Below are positions 11,068 to 30,036 of a stretch of 64,000 nt of DNA, in pieces. Within the stretch, counting starts at the first letter, position 1. Each line of letters starts with the position of its first letter. The notes beneath the pieces are model-generated. The model saw nothing but the letters and a program-made list of their open reading frames with translations, ran no database searches and was not told the origin of the DNA. Made by a program: the position numbers and the translations under genes. Source of the DNA: Euglena gracilis (taxonomy: Eukaryota; Euglenida; Euglenophyceae; Euglenales); NCBI GenBank assembly GCA_039621445.1, contig CP154955.1, forward strand, positions 45,345,540 to 45,409,539, in the 5' to 3' direction.

Positions 11068-14000
11068 ATGCCTTCCACTCTGGAGGCGCTGGGCTGGGCC
11101 TCCGACGCCTGCGGGTGGCTCTACTTCGCGGCGTGGAGCGTCTCGTTCTACCCGCAGGTGGCCCTCAACCGCCAGCGCAAGAGTGTGGCGGGCCGCGTTA
11201 CGTCCCGGTGGATCGGGTCCTCCTTCGTTGGCATTCCCACACATCGTCCGGGTCCATTCGGGATATCCTCAGGCTGCCCGTAACCGTGGTACCGATACAA
11301 GACATTTCCAGAAGGGCAGGGGCGCTTTCTCAGCTGAGGGTGCACGCTTGAAGCACGTGTATGCAACCCACACATGTATGCACCTTTGGTGATGTTTGTT
11401 TCTTTTTGATTCATGTCGAATGAGTTTGTTCTGCTTTCGTTCGGGAGATTTCTGATTCCATAATGTTAATTCAAGCTTGTATCATTTCAAAGAAGAACAA
11501 TTTTCCACGAGAATCTTTTGATTTGGTTTGTTTGTTTACTTTTTGTTTGGCAATTTTGAATGATTGCCAAGAGAGCCGATAGTTAAACCAAAAGTTTAAC
11601 AATGTGGCCGATAACTCATAAAAATTAGACTCCCAGGAAAAGGGAAATTTCCCCCAAGACGCGCGAATGTATGGGCGGTCTTTAAAGAGTTTATTAGGGT
11701 GGGGCATTGGGTTGAAGGAAGATTTGGGATTGTGGTAAGGAACCATCTTATTTAGGATTTAGGATGTTTGGTTTCATCAAATTGGTTTTACTAGTTTTAC
11801 ATGCCCTGAACAATTTTACTGAGACATTTTATATTTTGCATAATGTTACACACCATTGCATATTTGGCACCACTTGCAAACAACACCAGCAACCCCAACC
11901 AAAGATAAACCAAGGAATGTGTTTCACTTTTTCCCGCATTTTTATGCATTTTTTTGAATTTTATGCACACCTTTTTTGCCGCAATTTTTGTTGTTGTTTT
12001 TTTTTGGCGCATTTTTGTTGATTTTTCCAAATTTTTCGCATTTTTTTGGCAAATTTTTGTGTTTTTTTTTGAATTTTTGGATTTTTGAAACTGACATTTT
12101 CCTCATAATTCCATACAATTACTGTAAATTTGCACGTTTTTGGCAATTTTTGCGTTTTCGTGATTTTTGCGCCTTTTCTCTCAAATTTTGAGCATTTTTC
12201 CGCATTTTTTGTGCATTTTTGCACTTTTTTCCCGACGCTGGGCTAGCACAGCGCATTCCCCCCCCTGCCTATATCCTGTCCCTATGAACAGAAAACGGTG
12301 TGAACAAAATATTCTTTTTTGTTTCGTCCTGGATGTGAATTCACACAAAAAACCTCACAATTTTTACAAATATTATCCTGTTCATATTATATACACCGAT
12401 TTTTTTAAGTGGGTGGGACCTGTCTGTGCCGGGCAGTAACGTGCAAGGGGCCTCTCCTTCGAGTGGCTCATGTTCAACACCTCGGGCTTCTTCTTCTACA
12501 CCGTGTACTGCGTCGTCACGCGCTGGGCCCAGCTGGCCCACGGCCTGGTGGTGACTGGTATGCCCCCCTCCCCTCCCCCTTTCTGCCCGTCCCCGCCTGT
12601 CGGGTGCCTTGCCGCAACCACCACCTTTTCCCCAGCCTGGGCCTGTGACTCCCTCTCGTGCTTGACGACCCACGTCTGCCGCGACTCAGCGGGTGAAGTG
12701 AGTGGATTTGGGCACTTGGTTGCCCTGTCGACACATGTGCATTAAACGTGTTCAGAACTTGGCCCCAAGATAACACAATCCCTTGTGTTACCCACCCGTT
12801 TTCGGGGGCAAATCCTTTTTATTGCTCAACTGTTTGAGGGCCCCAAAATAACGAAATCCTTTGTGTTACGAAGTCATTTTGGGATGTATTTTAGCATAAT
12901 TAACTGAACCCCCCTCCCCACCTATAACCCCCCCTCGGGGGTTATAGGATCCGGTTCAATGGTCGGCACACGGTGGGGGGTGTATAGGTGGGTGGTGGAT
13001 TATAGGTCCCCCTTTGTTTTGCCTTTGTTTTCCCTATATTGAGGGGGGGAATAGGTCCCGGTTTGGCGGTTGGTCCCAGGAGGGGGGGGTTATAGGTGGG
13101 AGGGGGGTTTAATATCAGAGGGTTTGTTCCGGTCCCCCCCCCCCGATGTGTCCGGCACAGTGCAGGTCAATGACGTCGCCTTCGCGGCCCACGCGCTGCT
13201 CCTCTCGCTGGTGACGGTGGCGCAGTGCCTGCGGTACGACCGCGGCGGCCAGACCCTGGACCGGGGCGTGGCTCAAGCTGAAGGATACCCCGTTCCCAGG
13301 GGGAGGTGGGGTCCAGCCAGCCAGCAGAAGCTGCCCGCAGACGGCTGAATAGTAACTGATTTTTGGCTTTCGGAGGTTCAATAATGGACCAAAAATGGCA
13401 AAATGGGTCAGAAAAGGGCTCGCCAGCTCAAAATCTGGTCAAAAAATCGTTGTTTTTTTCCATAATTGGGAATTTTGCAGTTTCGCTTTATTTCATACCT
13501 GGTTTGACCAGTCAGGCCTATTTCAGACCCCTATGGGGGGCCCTAAGGGGTCAGCCAGCATCATCAGACAGCCAGCTCAAGTTTTTCAGCCTCCGAGCTG
13601 AACCCCCCCCCCCCCGGGGTCGGCAGGTCGTTTAGCGACGCCCTGCCCTGGACCGCCGCTACGCCGCCCTCTGCGGCGGGATGTGGCTGCTGCTGGCCGG
13701 GCACGCCGGCCTTGCCGCGGTTGGCCCGGGGCCTCGCCCGCCCCCTCCCCCCCTCCTCCGCCCAACCTGTCTCTCAGGCAAGGGAGACAGGTTTAGGAAA
13801 ATTTGACCCCCCAGGGTGGGTCCAGCCAGCCAGCAGCGTTTTTCCCGCCCGGGACCCCCCCTCTCAACATATTTTCCAATTGCTCTTTAATCGGCCGGAT
13901 GGTAACGGATTTTTTGCCTTTGGCTGCGAAAAAAAGGCTCAAAATGGATCAAAAATGGGCAAAAATGGGTCGGAAAAGGCCTGGCCGAGGCAAACGTATA

Positions 14001-14244
14001 CCCCTTTTCCTGTATTTTTTTTCGACTGTTTTGGCCTGGAAATGACCCAAAATCCATGGGTGTCGGGCCTGGAACGGGGCGATGGGTGGTTCGAAAAACG
14101 CTAATTTTGGGTTCAAACCCAGTTTTTCTAATCCGGGACGTCGGGATCGATTTCAGGGACGGCGATTGGATGGTTCTTTGGAGTGAAATGAAACGAAATG
14201 AACTTGGGTGATTCTACCGCGCAAGCATACGTACCGCACAAAGA

Positions 14245-14297
<53 letters not shown>

Positions 14298-14331
14298 AAC
14301 CAACCCACCAACACCCACACACACACACCCA

Positions 14332-14373
<42 letters not shown>

Positions 14374-17300
14374 ACACACACACACCACACACACACGCAA
14401 CAACAACAACAACGATCACACGCACAACGCTGATAACATACAAACAGCAGGTATATGCGCACAAAGCACACACACATACAACACACGCACGCACACATGC
14501 GCGCGCACACACACACACAAACTCACACACACACACATACACACACAATTTTTTTTGCCTTTTTTGACTTTTTTGACCCAAAATGTCCCAAAATTAATGA
14601 ATTTCAGACCAAAAGTCGGTGACCGGGGGGGTCGAAAAAATGCTCATTTTCGGCTCAAAAAACAGCTTTTCCGGGTCCGGGAGGCCAAAAAAAGACATGG
14701 TTACTGGCAAAAAAAAATCGATTTTTTTACTTTTTTGACCCGTTTTTCCCCTTTTCTTAGATTTTTTTGACTGTTTTGACCCAGAAATGACCCAAAATCC
14801 ATGGGTTTCGGAACAAAAACGGGGCGACGGGGGGTCGAAAAACGCTCACCCCCCCCCGTCAGGGGATTTCTTAAGCCGGAGGGTACCCTACCCCCCCTGG
14901 GGGGGGTCCAGCCAGCCAGCAGCTCAAATCCAGCCAGCAGCCCAAATTCGGGCTGGGAGCCCCCCCCGGGGGGGGGGGGTCGAGTGAAATAAAGTGGGGT
15001 CCAGCCCGGCCAGAGGCCGGGCCAGCCGGCTGGCTGGCCGCAGGCTGGCCAGCCAACTGGGCTGCCCAGCTCACCTATTCATGCAATTTTCCCCCTCATC
15101 ACAGCTTCCTCCATCACAGCCCCCCAGCCTTGATCTGGCTCCATCCATCAAAATGTCGAAAATGGCAAAAATGTTTAGAAAATTTTGTTTTCATCGACCC
15201 AGCCCAGCCCAGCCCCCTCCAGCCCCGGACCCCCCTCCCCCCCTACGGGGGGTCCAGCCAGCAGCTCATTTCCAGTCAGCAGCCCTTTTTTTTGCCAGCC
15301 GGGCTGGCCCCCCCCCCCCCTGGGGGGTCCTTAAGAAATTCCCTCCCCCCCCCCCCGTTTTTGGCCCGAAACCCTTTGGGTCAAAAACAGGTCAAAAAAA
15401 ATGAAAAAAAATTATTTGTCCGAAACCATGTTGTTTGGCCTCCCGGACCCGGAATAACTATTTTTCAGCCGAAAATGAGATTTTTTCGACCCCCCCCCCG
15501 TCGAAAACGGGTCAAAAGTCGAAAAGATTCTGTTTTTGTCCGAGGCAAAACATGGATTTTTTGACCCCGAAAACTGCCCCAAATGCCCCAAAATGCCTCA
15601 AAAATGGGCCGAAATTGGCCGGAAAATGGCCGTAACTCGTGCTACACGAACAGTTGGGGGAAAGTAAACTAAGGGCTTCATTTTTGCTCTCCGGGCATTT
15701 TCTTTGTGTTTGCTTCATTGTTGAGGCACTTTTGAAAAAAAACCGATTTTTGGGCAAAAAAAAAACGGCCCAGAAAAACCCTAAAATGGCCGTTTTGGGC
15801 ACAAAAGCGCGCCGGAACACGGGCCAGGCGTGTAGGCAGCCAAAATGGTGAAGGGGGGTGATAGAGGGCCTCCGGGGTACATTACGTCAGACCGACATTT
15901 CCGGAAATAATGTACTTTTTCTCGAGATGTTTTCGAAAAATCGATTTTTGACCAATTTTTGGACCCCGGCAAAATGGCAGAGTCGGAATCCAATCCTACC
16001 CAGTTTGGACCCCTTCGCGGCTGAACAACTCGGGCCTGGCGGGGAGTTGAGGGTCAAACGGAGGTGATTCGGAAACTATAAATCCAGTCGCTCGCGACTG
16101 AAAAAGGTTTTCCAGGAACGGAACCGGGATCATGGTGATAATCTGCTGGTTCCCGAGGTGGCCCCCAACCCGGGGGGGGGGGGTCGACCCCCCCCCCCTT
16201 TTGCCCAGAGGTAAGCTTGGCTCTTACCCATAAAGGGATAAGAGCTCAGCGACCCCCCAGTATAACCGACCCCCCAGGACGACCAACCATCGGACCATTT
16301 ATGGACCCCCTCTCCAGGAAGAAAGAGGAAAGACACCGGGGACGATTTTTTTGGCCACAAAACGCCCAAAAACTGATTTTGGCATTTTCCCCCATCATCA
16401 AACCTGCCATTCTTGACAAACTTTGCCAAAAAATAGCTAATTGGGCGGGTTGGGGTCATTTCGGGGGGGGGTCGGATTTTGCCCAACAATTCCTTGGCGT
16501 AGAACTTAGAACCCCCCCTTCGGCTGATCAATCAAACTGGAGTGATGTTACGCCGCGTTTAGCATATGTGAATCCCATAAATCCCAGGGGATTTATAAAT
16601 GGGAGGGGGGTCAAAAGAAAGGACCTTGGAGGGATTTTATGATTAGAGTTTGAAGAATGCAGTTCAAGTGGTAGTTATCCCCTTCACAGGGGCAGCAGGT
16701 GGGGGGGGGGGGTGCTATTCTCCCAGCCTAGCTCCCTCTCAGCAGTCCCCTGACGCGCCATGCGCCAGGCCGCCGTTTCCTGCGACGGCTGGAGTGGGGC
16801 GGGGCCCCTTCCTGGACTCATCCCGTTCGTGCGCACCACCAATGACCTGGGCTACCAGTGGACGGTGATGCAGTATTTGGGCATCGTGAAGGCCGTGATT
16901 AGCGCCGTGAAGGGGGTGCCCCAGGTGTGCCCCTGTCCTTTGTCGGCAATGCTCCAGCAGCCCCCCCCCCTGAAGATTGCCACCCTCGTTGCCGTTGTCT
17001 CTAGGGAGAACCTGTTGAGAAAAGAATGTTTGAGCGTACAATGAACATCAGCACAGCTGCCACCAAACTCTGCAGGGTATCTTATAGGTGTATGTGGGTA
17101 TTGCATGTTTTGAGGACAATGTGTCTGATACCCATTGGATGTACTAACTCCGACATTCCACTTCTGCGACTTCTGCGTTGATGTTGGTTTTGACCCCTCC
17201 TTGCACCTTTTTTAAAAGTACGCCTCCCCAGAGCGTCCACGTTTCGGGCAGGCGTTTTGAGGTTCGTGATCTGGGGTGGTGGGTGGGTAGGTCTGGGCCG

Positions 17301-18363
17301 AGTGAGCCCAGGCGGGGGGGGGGGGGCGTCGGGCTGGGTGGGTACCTCGCAGAGGCGGGGTTTTCCCTCTATTTTTGGCGCGAAGTGTCGAAACAATTTT
17401 GACCTCCCAAAAGTGGTCCCCCCGAGCCCCCCCCCCAAGAGGGGTTTGGTGGGTCTGGGCCTTCCCCCCCAGACCCTAAGAGAACTTCTGCACCCGCCGG
17501 GCCCCTGCCCGGCCACAGGTGTATCTGAACTACGTCCGCCGCAGCACCGAGGGCTGGTCCATCGTCATGCCGTGGCTGGATTTCACGGGCGGCGTCCTCT
17601 CCTGCACAGGGGCTGGTCGGGACCGCTTTCATTCCCGGCCTGCTTCGGGTTGTCAACCCCCCAAATATGGGCAAGCCCTGACAGGATGCTGTGAAGGAAT
17701 TTTCATTGAATCAGCATAAAAACAGCACATTAACAGCCGGAATCAGTGAATGCGCAATATTAGCAACCCCCAATTATGAGCAACCACTGGGGTCGATTTT
17801 TGGAAACCAAATCTATGTGGGGGGGTGAACTGTTTGATATTTCTGCAGCTGTCAATGTTGCTCAGTTTGTTGAATTTTGAGTGCACATATGGACCTCACA
17901 AGTGTCAACATGCATACACAGACGCATTCGCACAAGAAAAGACTAACACACACATCCATGCACAAACACACACACACACACACACACGCCACAACGCAGA
18001 GAGAGAGGGGGGGGGGGAGAAAGAGAAAGACAGAGAGAATGCGCACACAGTCAGCATAAATTCTGCACAGCCACTGCCCCTCCTCCAGAATGCCATCGAC
18101 GCCTATCGCTGGCAGACGTGGGTCAGGCTTCCTTTTCGATGGTGGTTGGTGCATAACGCACACCTCCTCCCCGAAAAGCCACTCTGGGAAAAGGTAGCCT
18201 ACCCCCGGCGCCTCTCGTCGGGAATGTCCCCAAGCTGCTCCTTTCCCTCATCAGCATCGCCTTCGACCTCGTCTACTTCACACAGCACTACATTCTGTAC
18301 CGCCGCCCGAAATTCGAGCCGGTCGAGGATTCCGACCCTGACCCCCCTCGCCCGTGCGACTGA
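11068..18363 (+). CDS. CTNS: Cystinosin, lysosomal cystine/H+ symporter (PQ-loop)
   Basis: Cystinosin exports cystine from the lysosome with protons. Eight exons fit: 11068-11201 (or 11207), 12448-12557, 13161-13267, 13636-13719, 16769-16924, 17519-17593, 18071-18117 and 18198-18363, giving about 292 residues with every phase consistent. The ATG at 11068 leads almost directly into transmembrane segment 1. Hallmarks include the first PQ motif WSVSFYPQV with NRQRKSVAG after it, LSFEWLMFNTSGF, VNDVAFAAHALLLS, LRYDRGGQ, the second PQ motif VKGVPQVYLNY, and STEGWSIVMPWLDFTGG. The last exon reads LISIAFDLVYFTQHYILYRR and stops at TGA 18361-18363. The glycosylated luminal N-terminal domain of animal cystinosin is absent. 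The exon 1 donor is the least certain site, because the exact homology boundary has no phase-compatible GT. Confidence 0.92.
12909..13108. mobile_element. MITE-like element, CCTATAACCCCC termini
   Basis: Inverted ends CCCACCTATAACCCCCC (12915-12933) and GGGGGGGTTATAGGTGGG (13084-13101) bound about 200 bp inside CTNS intron 2. The left end is followed by its own complement (12921-12932 pairs with 12937-12948), giving a tight hairpin. No coding capacity. Confidence 0.55.
13720..16768 (+). other. Long CTNS intron 4 with layered repeats
   Basis: This 3-kb intron holds a (CA)n block (14247-14550) and several copies of an AGCCAGCCAGCAG motif beside G or C runs (13815, 14905, 15253). It also has two or three copies of a dispersed repeat marked by GGGGGTCGAAAAA and CATTTTCGGCTC (14600-14700, 14790-14850, inverted at 15430-15560). 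No exon is supported. Confidence 0.6.
14246..14550. repeat. (CA)n microsatellite with interruptions
   Basis: Two long CA tracts are separated by CAACAACAA and mixed sequence within CTNS intron 4. Confidence 0.95.
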
Positions 18364-18518
18364 GGTGCGAGTTCCGCTAGTGGGCCGCTGATGGGCGCTG
18401 GCGGGGGGACCCAACCCATCCCTCTTTCACCCCGATTCCAGCCGCTATATCTATTGCACTGGTCCTCCCTCTGTTCCAGTGGATGTATATGTATATATGC
18501 GCACACACATATATACAC

Positions 18519-18521
18519 ATT

Positions 18522-18555
<34 letters not shown>

Positions 18556-18708
18556 TGTATGTATGTATGTATGTATGTATGTATGTATGTATGTATGTAT
18601 GTATGTATGTATGTATGTGTGTATGTATGTATGTATGTATGTATGTATGTAGTATGTATGTATGTATGTATGGTATGTCTGTATGTATGTATGTATGTGT
18701 GTGTGCAT
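18519..18708. repeat. (GTAT)n tetranucleotide microsatellite
   Basis: About 40 tandem ATGT units with a few substitutions lie in the spacer downstream of CTNS. Confidence 0.97.
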
Positions 18709-20769
18709 ACATCCTCCCACCGTCCCATTTCAAGATCCCCCAGCTTTACCCTCTTTGCTGTCTTGTCACCCACTGAATTGAGATCACTCTCGCGAGCCCG
18801 CATTCCTGCATTTTTTTCTTCGTCCCCCCCTGCTGTCCCGATATTCAACGTTGTGAAGGCTGTCAGTCAGCCATTCGCATAAAATTGTCGTGAAATATGC
18901 GGCTGGAACACTAAGAAATAACAGAATCTGACTTAATGACATTTTTTTGAAAAAAAAGCCGAACACTGCCAAATCCCTCATGACAAAAAAAAAAAGAATG
19001 CTGTTATTCACTATTTTATGTTTTTTTTTTTTCCCCACAGCACCGCCCCTTTTGTGTGTTTTTCTCCATTCCGACGCCACGCTTATAATCACCCCGGCCC
19101 TTTTTTTTTTCTTGAACCACATTTTCCCCCCGAATACATATTTGGTACCCAAAAACAGCGATCCACAAAAAAAGCCCAATTATAGATCACCCGCCCCCCA
19201 CCGACCCCGCCCCCGCCCCTAATTTCACTCCCTGTTTTCTATTCTGCTGCCCCACCACAATGGTGTGTTTCATACAAATAGTCAAGAGTATGTAAATTGC
19301 TGTATGAAATGTAGGTCTGCCCCTGTCTGTATTGAAATGTGGAAGAAATATTTTCTTTTTGTGGCCATTAATTTCGGAGGTATTGCCGCTTTCCACTCAA
19401 TGTCCTTTTTTCACTGCGTCTGCTTCTTTTCCATGCCTGTATTTTTATTTTTTTTGAGATATAAAAAAATGCCGAAGGAATAGATGGCCAGCACGGCCAT
19501 GCGATGAGAAAAAAAAGCTTTATGCTCCAACAAAAAAATTGGAATTTAAATTTTGTGTTTGGTCAAATTTCATTGAAAGACGCACAGTGTGCACAGTGTG
19601 CACGGTGTGCTGCAAACTGTGTCCGCATCCCCATTGCTGGTATCTTATTATTAATTTGCGGGTTTGAGATATATTTGGCAGCCTGTTCCTGGTGGTTTGG
19701 AGTCCTGCAGATTCATGCTGACGACCTTTGATTTATCCAATAATCTTCGGCGGTCTATTTCGCACTTTAGCTTTTTAGAATCGCACCAATTCTGAAAGTA
19801 TTTTTTTTGCTCCATTCTGCGCTCCCAAAAACGAGATCCGCCCCCCTTTTTTGTGTGTTTTTTTGAATGGGCCGACGCCGGCTGCTTTATAAGTGACCCC
19901 TAAGAGTTGCCCAAACCCCCCCTTTTCAGTTTTTTTTTTCGGCTGGTGGCACGTTTTCAGCGATCGACAATCAGCAGCCCGAGAATGACGAAAACATGTG
20001 AAAAACACAAAAAAGGGGCCGAGGGGTGGGTTTTCAGATGACTTTTTCCCCCCAGGTGCTTTCAGCCTCGGAGCGTGCCCAAAACCTCGTGGAAAAAAGG
20101 CCCCTGAAAGGAATTTCTAAAAAAGCCTCTTTTTTTATTTTTCCTGCATTTGACTCTCGGGCCAGGGGGTGTGGACCAGTGCAGATGAACCGTGATGCAC
20201 CGGTTTGGGAAGGTTGAGAGGTGCGGCAGGTGGGGAGAGAGTAATTGCTGTTTTCAGGGTGTAAGTGTGACCAAGTGTTGAGGGCCCCACAGGCCGGCAG
20301 GAAAGGGCTCTGGGAGCCAGTGGCTGAAGACGTGCAAAAGGATGTCTTTCGTGGTTTTTCGGAGGAGGGAAGTTGGTGACCCATCTTTCTTGTGACAAAA
20401 AAAAGGTGTGCATCGCCACTGAATGGGATATTGAAACAGTGTGAGCGCTTGCGCAATTGCGCAAAGGAAGTTGTTTTGCCGAGTTTTATACCGCCAAATC
20501 TGCTTGTTTTAGACTGAGTAATGGTGCCCCTTATTTTCATGGGAAATGTGCTGTGCCTCATTTTCAGATAAAAATTCTGGGTGTGAAGGGCACCTTTAAG
20601 CTGAATTTTTGAGGATACAACCTGGAATGGCCATTTTTTGATGTTTCAGGAGTCAAAAATGGTTTTTCATAGGCTCAACTGCCGATGCCCGGCGCAGAAG
20701 GCTGGTCTTTTTAGTACTATCATAATTCTACAGCATGTAAGTTCAAACTGCAGTAATGCCGCACCTCCA

Positions 20770-20992
20770 AATGGCACGTGTGCGAAGGTGCACAAGTGGT
20801 TGGTGTGCAGATGCGCAAACCGATTAGACAGATTATTTGCGTATTTGCGCAGACCAACCACTTGTACAACTTCACAAACACACCAATCTCAGCTTGCACA
20901 TGGAGCCCGTTTACACATTTGCGCTGATGGTCCTTGTGTGCATTTGCACACATAGACAATTTGGCGCACATGCGCACACCGACCACCAATTC
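20770..20992. repeat. Imperfect inverted repeat with GCGCAAA arms
   Basis: An arm near 20787-20820 (CACAAGTGGTTGGT followed by TGCGCAAA) is answered by its complement near 20844-20875 (TTTGCGCAGACCAACCAC). Further ATTTGCGC motifs follow at 20920 and 20960. It resembles a folded MITE and shares its core with the palindromes at 47-50 kb. Confidence 0.55.
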
Positions 20993-21638
20993 TCACAAAG
21001 TCGAATGTTCAGTCATCGTTCAAGGCTCTGTCTGACTTGCCCCTGAATCCTTCCAGTAACATCCCATGTTTACGAGCTAGCCGTTGGAAGGTTACCACTG
21101 AGTGTTGTATGAACCCCATAGGTTGTGGTGACGCCTGCTCTTAGGCAACCAAACTGACAAAGGACGTGCAAAGGACCTCCCGGGACACCACATCACATCC
21201 TGGTTACATCATTTGGGTTTTCCGAGTCCGGCATTGTCATTTTCGCAAAAAATTTTGTCGATGTGTGCATTTCCACAGACCGACAAAGAAGAAACTCTCA
21301 CCATAAACTTTTTTTAAAGAAAAAAGTTGGTTTATCATGGACGTCATTCAATGAATCATGACATTCATTCAATGTCGTCGTTCATTCAGGACATTGAATG
21401 AATCGTTCAACGTCAACTGCAAGAGCAGGTTTCAAATAGTGGAGCCCTCTCCCGCTGGAAGTGTCGGTCCATCACCAGAGCACCTGCAATGTATTTTGGG
21501 AGTTGTTACCCAGAAGAAAACTTACACACACACAGCACACCCCCCCACACACAGTGGCCACAGAAACCCCTCTGTCGCATCACGGCTGTTTGTTTGGTGC
21601 CTGGTGCCCCCTTCTGGCCTGGCACTGTGTTCCGCCCC

Positions 21639-21850
<212 letters not shown>

Positions 21851-21953
21851 GCGTTTGCCTGCGTCGGTGGAGGCGGCCCCGGAAACCCCTCCCTGCCATC
21901 ATTCGGCGCCGCGGTCGCCCCTTCCTCCCTCCCCTCGCCCAGGTCCTCCCCCC

Positions 21954-27808
<5,855 letters not shown>

Positions 27809-28814
27809 GTGAACCGGGCGGGGTCTGGCGGGATGTGTCGCCTCCAAAGGTTAGCTGAAAAAAAGACGCATCCCAGCTGGATTTGGGCTTGGGCCTTTTG
27901 GTTGTTTTCGTTTTCGGGTGGCAACTGGGTCAAGCCCAGTAGCCCGGTTCCTTTGACCCCCACCCCTGGGCCAGTACTTTTTTTTTCCAGCCAGCACTTT
28001 TTTCCAGCCGGCCAGCTTGAACCCCCGGGGGGGGGGGGGGGGTCCTTAAAGAAATTCCTTGGTCATCCTCCGCCTGAGAAATTGTTAAGGTCCTCAGTCG
28101 GTCCAGAACTGCCAATGCGGAAAGCTGCCAGGATCCCCAGTGCCGGCCAATCTGTCAGAACAAAAAATGTGCTCAAATTCCGGAAAAGACCATACCCAGG
28201 ACACTATCCGCGTTCACGGTCCTGGCCGGTTGGTTCGTAGGCGGTTTCCGCGGGATGGGTGAATAGGCCTCTGGGCTGACAAGTAATTCCGTGCACCGCA
28301 CCCCCCCCCTGATTTCTCCGTGGCGTCCGTCGACGTAGAATGAAAGCAGGAGGGCGAGGACTATTTTAATCTGGATTGACTCCAGATAGTTTCGATTGAC
28401 CTTGTGGGGAGAACACATTCGGTCTCATTAGAGGTTAATTAGTAAGATTTGAAGATCTTTTTTTTGTTTCGGGTCGTATATTTTCCAAATGGCGGTGCAT
28501 ATTTGTCCATTTTGCACCGGTTTTTTCGGTACGCCCATTCTGCCTCACCCTCGGCACTCCATTTTGCTGAGTCCTGCCCCAGTCCGGCCGTTCCTTGGCC
28601 CAAACCACGCCCGTGCCCAAAGCCTGACAAGTGCGCCGCACCGCCAGGTCCTCCCTTCGCTCGCAATCGCAATCGCAACTGCACCGTCGCCCGGCAGTGC
28701 CGCTGGACTTCCATCAAGGAAGCTGAGGGACGAACGATGCCCAGAGCCAGTGGACCCGACCCCTCCTGGCTGCTGCTCCGGTCGTGGCTGTCCCCCGACC
28801 ACCGTACCCCCCCC

Positions 28815-28958
28815 CCCGGGCAATTGACGCCCCCGGGCAATTGACGCCCCCGGGCAATTGACGCCCCCGGGCAATTGTCACCCCTGGCTGTGCCGGCCAA
28901 TTTGTCACCCCGGAAAATGTCACCCCCCTCCGTGCTGCCCAATTTGTCACCCCCCCCC
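28815..28958. repeat. 17-bp tandem repeat, GGGCAATTGACGCCCCC type (copy 1)
   Basis: Three exact units are followed by degenerate AATTGTCACCCC units that end in a C run. A second array with the same internal order lies at 29152-29275. Confidence 0.9.
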
Positions 28959-29151
28959 CCACAGAAGATGTTTGTGAACTTTCTTTTCGCCGACACGACT
29001 CAATTGGTCCTCTATTTCGCTACAACGTGCTCAGAAATGTCACATACCAAATACTCTGCACAATATCACAACCATAGCTGCATTTTTGCGAGTTCACTGG
29101 TGTTTCAGATGGTGTTCTTGGTCATTTGGTTTCAATGTGGCCTACATGGGT

Positions 29152-29275
29152 GGGCAATTGACGCCCCCGGGCAATTGACGCCCCCGGGCAATTGTCACCC
29201 CCCTCTGTGCCGGCCAAATTGTCACCCCGGGAAATTGTCACCCCCCTCCGTGCTGCCCGATTTGTCGCGTGACAA
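29152..29275. repeat. 17-bp tandem repeat, GGGCAATTGACGCCCCC type (copy 2)
   Basis: Two exact units precede the same degenerate tail as copy 1 (CCGGCCAAATTGTCACC, CGTGCTGCCCGATTTGTC), so this is a duplication of the composite array 340 bp away. An inverted GACAATTGCC follows at 29270. Confidence 0.88.
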
Positions 29276-29317
29276 TTGCCGGGGGGGGGGGCGGGGAGGC
29301 CCAACGACCAGCCCCAG

Positions 29318-29967
29318 GTCGTTGACATCGCACGTCAGTGCTCATCCGACGAGGGGGAGGGAGAGAGTTCATTGTTGTCGCTCGTTATGTCAAGTATTGT
29401 GATTGGTAAGTCATATTCCTTCACGTGCTTTTGAAAGCCTTCTGAATGGTGTCGCTGCTACGAACTTTCTTTTGAGAAAAAATTGGGACTGGAAAGAAAC
29501 AGGAAAGAAACCGATTTGGACAGTGGTCAGCACACACCACAAGAAGAAGGCGTTGAACCCACAACGATCCATGCTGTTCATTTGAAGGAAGCCCAGCTGT
29601 CTGTCGGTTCACTCTCACCGGTTCTACCCTCTGTTGCCGTGATGATGTCCCCCAGTTCCCCTCCTGCCTCCCGTCCGACCTCGCGCCACCCCCTCGGCTG
29701 CGTTCCTAAGCGCATTGGAGGCCGGGCCCAGCCACCTGTCTGCTAGAGCTCTTTGGGCCAGATGGCCAATTTTCGGCTCTGCTGCGGGGAAGTGTGTGTG
29801 TGTCTGCTGCCAGAGTGCTTGCTGAGATCATTTGGCAGTTTGCTTCATCCCAAGGTGGGGAGGAGGTGATTTTAGCGGGATGCTCAAGTTGAGTTGACCC
29901 CCCTTGCGTATTCCTAAGCCCCCCCCCGCTAATTGCAGTGCTCGTGGTGCTCGTGATCATCTTCTAG
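29318..29967 (+). CDS. Probable 3' exons of the lipase: C-terminal membrane anchor
   Basis: Exon 29318-29405 (after CCCCAG, before GTAAGT) reads VVDIARQCSSDEGEGESS and then LLSLVMSSIVI. It ends in phase 1. Exon 29939-29967, after TAATTGCAG, supplies VLVVLVIIF and TAG 29965-29967. Together they form an acidic linker and a hydrophobic C-terminal segment, as in tail-anchored proteins. The phase-0 donor at 27808 in the lipase exon joins directly, so a membrane-anchored lipase is the simplest reading. An independent small tail-anchored (for example SNARE-like) gene with unseen upstream exons is the alternative. Confidence 0.45.
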
Positions 29968-30036
29968 TCAAGCTCAAAGATGTTCATGCTCCAGCGACAC
30001 CCTGGGTTGCTCATGAGCATCCTCCTCCCCTCTCCT

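Larger units (their letters stand above)
27809..29317 (+). other. Lipase 3' intron or spacer with CCCGGGCAATTG repeats
   Basis: The stretch contains an AGCCAGCCAGC-type element with a 17-base G run near 28026-28043 and two arrays of a 17-bp unit described separately. A GC-rich block at 28570-28800 is open in several frames on both strands but matches nothing I recognise. Confidence 0.5.

Noticed and set aside
18288-18848. Tyr-Ile-His-Thr repeat protein on the minus strand
   Set aside because: It is a translated (GTAT)n microsatellite overlapping the end of CTNS.
28439-28996. ORFs on both strands over the GC-rich block and the CCCGGGCAATTG repeats
   Set aside because: They are open on both strands from composition. 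No splice or family support was found.
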